Below are positions 60,692 to 64,000 of a stretch of DNA of 64,000 bases, one piece after another (position 1 is the stretch's first letter; each line of letters begins with the position of its first letter). The position numbers were made by a program, and so were the translations under genes. The stretch lies in NCBI GenBank assembly GCA_949372605.1, contig CASIAE010000008.1, forward strand, positions 1-64,000, given 5' to 3'. Below the pieces are notes generated by a model. It had not been told where the DNA came from. It ran no database searches and saw only the letters and a list, made by a program, of their open reading frames with translations. The stretch is from an uncultured Flavobacteriaceae bacterium (GTDB taxonomy: Bacteria > Bacteroidota > Bacteroidia > Flavobacteriales > Flavobacteriaceae).

Positions 60692-61278
60692 CTTGATTTT
60701 TTTGTGTTAGGAAAACGCATGTGATATTCAGGTGATATTTTTCCTTTGGAGATATCACTTAATTTTCCTTTGATTAATTTTCTTTTAAATGGACTCAGTT
60801 TATCTGTAAACAAAACCCCTTCTATGTGATCGTATTCATGCTGTATTATTCGCGCTGCCAAGCCACTGTATTCCATGGTGTGTTCTGTTAAATTTTCGTC
60901 AAAAAAATTGATTTTAACGTGTTCTTTTCGCAATACCTCTTCTCTAATTTCTGGAATACTGAGGCAACCCTCTTTAAAGCACCATAAATCTCCAGTTTCT
61001 TCTATTATTGTGGGATTAATAAATACTTGTTTAAAATGAGCCAATTCAGCAACTTCGTCAGCATCCAATTCTTCATCCTCAGAAAAAGGAGAAGCATCTA
61101 CAACAAACAAACGAATAGATTTTCCAATTTGAGGAGCGGCAAGCCCTACTCCGCTGGCAGCATACATGGTTTCCCACATGTTCTCAACTAAGGTTTCTAA
61201 TTCTGGGAAATCTTCAGCAATAGGAATTGCTTTTTCCTTTAGGACTGGATAGCCGTAAGCAACAATCGGTAATATCAT
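60688..61278 (-). CDS. def: Peptide deformylase
   Basis: SGVGLAAPQIGKSIRLFVVD; EGCLSIPEI; RIIQHEYDHIEGVLFTDKL. Confidence 0.97.
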   Translation of the reverse strand: MILPIVAYGYPVLKEKAIPIAEDFPELETLVENMWETMYAASGVGLAAPQIGKSIRLFVVDASPFSEDEELDADEVAELAHFKQVFINPTIIEETGDLWCFKEGCLSIPEIREEVLRKEHVKINFFDENLTEHTMEYSGLAARIIQHEYDHIEGVLFTDKLSPFKRKLIKGKLSDISKGKISPEYHMRFPNTKKSR

Positions 61279-61700
61279 ATTAATTTATTTGATTGTGACT
61301 CTAAATAAGATTGCAAGATAAGGGTCGCGCTTATTTGATCGACTAAACTTTTATTTTGTCTTTTTTTCTTTCCAACTCCACTTTCCAGAAGTGTATTAAA
61401 GGCAATTTTAGAGGTAAATCGTTCATCATATCGCTCAATCGAAATATCAGCAAATTTATTCTTTAGCTTTTTTATAAACTTGAGAATACACTCTTCAACC
61501 TCAGAAACCGAACCATCTTTTTGTTTGGGTTCACCAACAACAAACTTGTCAACAGGATGTTTTAGTACATATTCCTCAAGAAAAATTATTAAATCTTTTG
61601 TCTGAACAGTGGTTAGTCCACTGGCAATTATCTTCCCTGGATCTGTGATGGCTATCCCAGTTCTCTTTTGACCAAAATCAATCCCTATCAAAATACCCAT
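61275..61700 (-). CDS. ruvX: Holliday junction resolvase-like YqgF/RuvX
   Basis: MGILIGIDFGQKRTGIAITDPGKIIASGL; start moved from 61736 to 61700 because a -7 box lies in the track's extension. Confidence 0.93.
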   Translation of the reverse strand: MGILIGIDFGQKRTGIAITDPGKIIASGLTTVQTKDLIIFLEEYVLKHPVDKFVVGEPKQKDGSVSEVEECILKFIKKLKNKFADISIERYDERFTSKIAFNTLLESGVGKKKRQNKSLVDQISATLILQSYLESQSNKLI

Positions 61701-61710
61701 TATTTTTTTA

Positions 61711-61718
61711 CAAATATA
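61711..61718 (-). promoter_or_regulatory. -7 box TATATTTG upstream of ruvX
   Basis: Reverse complement of caaatata, 10 nt before ATG 61700. Confidence 0.5.
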
Positions 61719-61865
61719 ATTTATTTGTAAAGACATTCACAAAAATAGAATAGAACAAAGAATCAAAAAAAATCAATCCTCTATTAGACCATAAACTAAA
61801 TAATATTTTGAATAAGGTTTTGTCGCTCAAAACTATCAAATTCAGTATTTTTGAAAAAAATAAAG

Positions 61866-62672
61866 ATGCAAAAAATTATAGAATCAACATGGGAAGATCG
61901 TTCCCTCCTAGAAAATAAAGCTACACAAGACACCATTAGAGAGGTTGTTAGTCAATTAGATGCAGGAAAACTAAGAGTTGCGAGTCCAATTGAAGGAGGA
62001 TGGCAAGTCAATGAATGGATAAAAAAAGCAGTAGTGCTTTATTTTCCTATTCAAAAGATGGAAACTTTCGAAGCTGGTCCTATGGAGTTTCATGACAAGA
62101 TGCCTTTAAAAAGAGGTTATAAAGAAAAAGGAATTCGTGTAGTCCCACATGCGGTGGCAAGACATGGCGCTTACATCTCAAGGGGTGTAATTCTTATGCC
62201 AAGTTATGTCAACATCGGTGCTTATGTCGATGAAGGATCTATGGTGGATACTTGGGCAACGGTGGGTAGTTGCGCTCAAATCGGAAAAAATGTTCACCTC
62301 AGTGGTGGTGTTGGTATCGGAGGTGTGCTCGAACCCCTTCAAGCGGCACCAGTTATAATCGAAGACAATGCATTCGTAGGTTCTCGCTGTATTGTAGTAG
62401 AAGGAGTTAGGGTAGGAAAAGAAGCTGTATTAGGCGCCAATGTTGTACTAACTGCTTCTACAAAAATCATTGATGTATCGGGTCCTAGCCCAATTGAATA
62501 CAAAGGTGAAGTACCTGAGCGTTCTGTCGTTATTCCTGGAACTTATACCAAAACTTTCCCTGCAGGCAATTATCAAGTACCTTGTGCACTTATCATTGGT
62601 AAAAGAAAAGAAAGTACTGATAAGAAAACATCTTTAAATAATGCGCTTCGAGAGCACAACGTTGCGGTTTAA
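61866..62672 (+). CDS. dapD: 2,3,4,5-tetrahydropyridine-2,6-dicarboxylate N-succinyltransferase
   Basis: MQKIIESTWEDRSLLENKATQDTIREVVSQLDAGKLRVASPIEGGWQVNEWIKKAVVLYFPI; left-handed beta-helix region; ATG 61866 preferred over the track's 61851. Confidence 0.95.
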   Translation: MQKIIESTWEDRSLLENKATQDTIREVVSQLDAGKLRVASPIEGGWQVNEWIKKAVVLYFPIQKMETFEAGPMEFHDKMPLKRGYKEKGIRVVPHAVARHGAYISRGVILMPSYVNIGAYVDEGSMVDTWATVGSCAQIGKNVHLSGGVGIGGVLEPLQAAPVIIEDNAFVGSRCIVVEGVRVGKEAVLGANVVLTASTKIIDVSGPSPIEYKGEVPERSVVIPGTYTKTFPAGNYQVPCALIIGKRKESTDKKTSLNNALREHNVAV

Positions 62673-62766
62673 AAAAAGTTATATCATTCCTTTTTAGAGG
62701 TGGATAATATATCAATTAAGGACCTGTTGATCTATCGATGAATGGGTTCAAAGAATCATAAATTTT

Positions 62767-62774
62767 TACTTTTG
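62767..62774 (+). promoter_or_regulatory. -7 box TACTTTTG 8 nt before the YrdC/Sua5-family ATG
   Basis: tacttttg-taagatat-ATG. Confidence 0.45.
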
Positions 62775-62782
62775 TAAGATAT

Positions 62783-63334
62783 ATGGATACCGACCAAGCT
62801 GTAAACTATTTAAAGGAGGGTAAATTAATTCTTTCAGCAACGGATACCATCTGGGGCATCATGTGTGACGCTACATCTGAAAAAGCAGTTGAAAAAGTTT
62901 ATCAGTTAAAAAAAAGATCAGAGACTAAATCGATGGTTTGCATGGTGTCAGATTTAAACATGCTAGATCAGTTTCTTGAAAAAAAAACAGAGATTCCAGA
63001 GGAATTTATAAATGATAAAAGACCAACTACCATTATTTATCCAAATTCAAAAGGAATTGCAAAAAATGTAATTTCTTCAGACAATACTGTCGCAATTAGA
63101 ATCGTAAAACATTATTTTTGTAATTCATTAATTGTTGCATTTGGAAAGCCAGTAGTTTCTACATCTGCAAATATTAGTGGTCAGGCACATCCAAAAAAAT
63201 TCGATGAAATATGCGATGAGATAATTAACGGGGTTGATTTGATAATCGATTTAGATAAAAACCTAATCAGTAATATTCCATCGAGAATAATAAAAATTAC
63301 TCCCTCGGGAGTAATAACCACACTAAGGGAATAA
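62783..63334 (+). CDS. L-threonylcarbamoyladenylate synthase (Sua5/YciO/YrdC family)
   Basis: GKLILSATDTIWGIMCDATSEKAVEKVYQLKKRSETKSMVCMVSDL; KPVVSTSANISGQAHP. Confidence 0.93.
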   Translation: MDTDQAVNYLKEGKLILSATDTIWGIMCDATSEKAVEKVYQLKKRSETKSMVCMVSDLNMLDQFLEKKTEIPEEFINDKRPTTIIYPNSKGIAKNVISSDNTVAIRIVKHYFCNSLIVAFGKPVVSTSANISGQAHPKKFDEICDEIINGVDLIIDLDKNLISNIPSRIIKITPSGVITTLRE

Positions 63335-63335
63335 C

Positions 63336-64000
63336 ATGCTAAATAAAGATTTTAGCCAAATATTAGAACTAGCGGTTTTTCAGGTACTCATTGCATGTAC
63401 CTCAGAAACAAAAATAGAAAGCTATGTTGTTGGTGGTTTTGTGAGAGACCATTTGTTGGGAAGAAAATCTGGACCGGACATCGACATCGTTTCTGTCGGA
63501 TCTGGTATTGATCTTGCCAAAGTCGTACAGAGAAAACTCCCTGGAGCACGACCTGTTCAAGTTTTTAAATCCTATGGTACAGCTATGGTACAGTGGAACG
63601 ACATTACGTTGGAGTTTGTAGGTGCACGAAAAGAATCTTACAGCGAGGAGAGTAGAAATCCAGAAGTGACTTCCGGTACTTTAGAAGACGATCAAAACCG
63701 AAGAGATTTTACGATTAACGCACTCGCGATAAGCTTAAACAAGAACAATACTGGAGAATTATTGGATCCTTTTAATGGTGCAGAAGATTTAAAAAACGGC
63801 ATCATTAAAACCCCGCTTGATCCTTCAATTACATATTCCGATGATCCACTTCGAATGCTTCGTGCCATTCGTTTTGCTTCTCAACTAAATTTTGAAATCG
63901 AAAGCAGATCCTTAAACGCGATTAAGGAAAATGCTGAGCGCATTGACATCATCACCAACGAGCGCATCGTTGAAGAATTAAATAAAATATTATTAACGTC
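63336..64000 (+). CDS. cca: CCA tRNA nucleotidyltransferase, 3' end cut by window edge
   Basis: MLNKDFSQILELAVFQVL...ESYVVGGFVRDHLLGRKSGPDIDIVSVG; NRRDFTINALAISLNK; FNGAEDLKNGIIKTP; DDPLRMLRAIRFASQLNF; absent from the ORF track. Confidence 0.95.
   Translation, partial: MLNKDFSQILELAVFQVLIACTSETKIESYVVGGFVRDHLLGRKSGPDIDIVSVGSGIDLAKVVQRKLPGARPVQVFKSYGTAMVQWNDITLEFVGARKESYSEESRNPEVTSGTLEDDQNRRDFTINALAISLNKNNTGELLDPFNGAEDLKNGIIKTPLDPSITYSDDPLRMLRAIRFASQLNFEIESRSLNAIKENAERIDIITNERIVEELNKILLT

Noticed and set aside
61701-61736. ORF-track N-terminal extension of ruvX
   Set aside because: Contains a TATATTTG promoter box; the conserved N-terminus begins at MGILIGIDFG

Overview
This 64 kb window is a low-GC chromosomal segment from a Flavobacteriia-like bacterium, judged from gene content: gldI, DUF3810, DUF5606, DUF721, lptA/OstA-like genes, and TAnnTTTG -7 promoter boxes. 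The right part (about 27.6-64 kb) is an intact run of housekeeping genes (parAB, dapB, lepB, mutL, ribH, recF, ndk, relA/spoT, fur, purA, aroE, def, ruvX, dapD, cca and others). The left part (about 1.5-27.6 kb) is more accessory. It holds a Leloir galactose operon (galE-SSS symporter-galK-galT), an OmpA/TSP3 protein, two tRNA-Pro genes, a small sugar-nucleotide/glycosyltransferase patch with a decayed serine recombinase, and a carbohydrate cluster (ThuA, sulfatase, DUF6807, two Gfo/Idh/MocA oxidoreductases, PQQ sugar dehydrogenase, cytochrome c). All the broken genes I found lie in this left part: the symporter, oxyR-like regulator, padR-pspC pair, serine recombinase and one oxidoreductase. 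Two edge CDSs absent from the ORF track were read directly: typA (minus strand, 1-1328) and cca (plus strand, 63336-64000). I found no CRISPR array, rRNA operon, prophage or convincing new defence system. The most interesting signals are the concentration of gene decay, the remnant recombinase, the sulfatase/oxidoreductase cluster, and -7 promoter boxes placed 4-8 nt before several start codons, which suggests leaderless transcripts.
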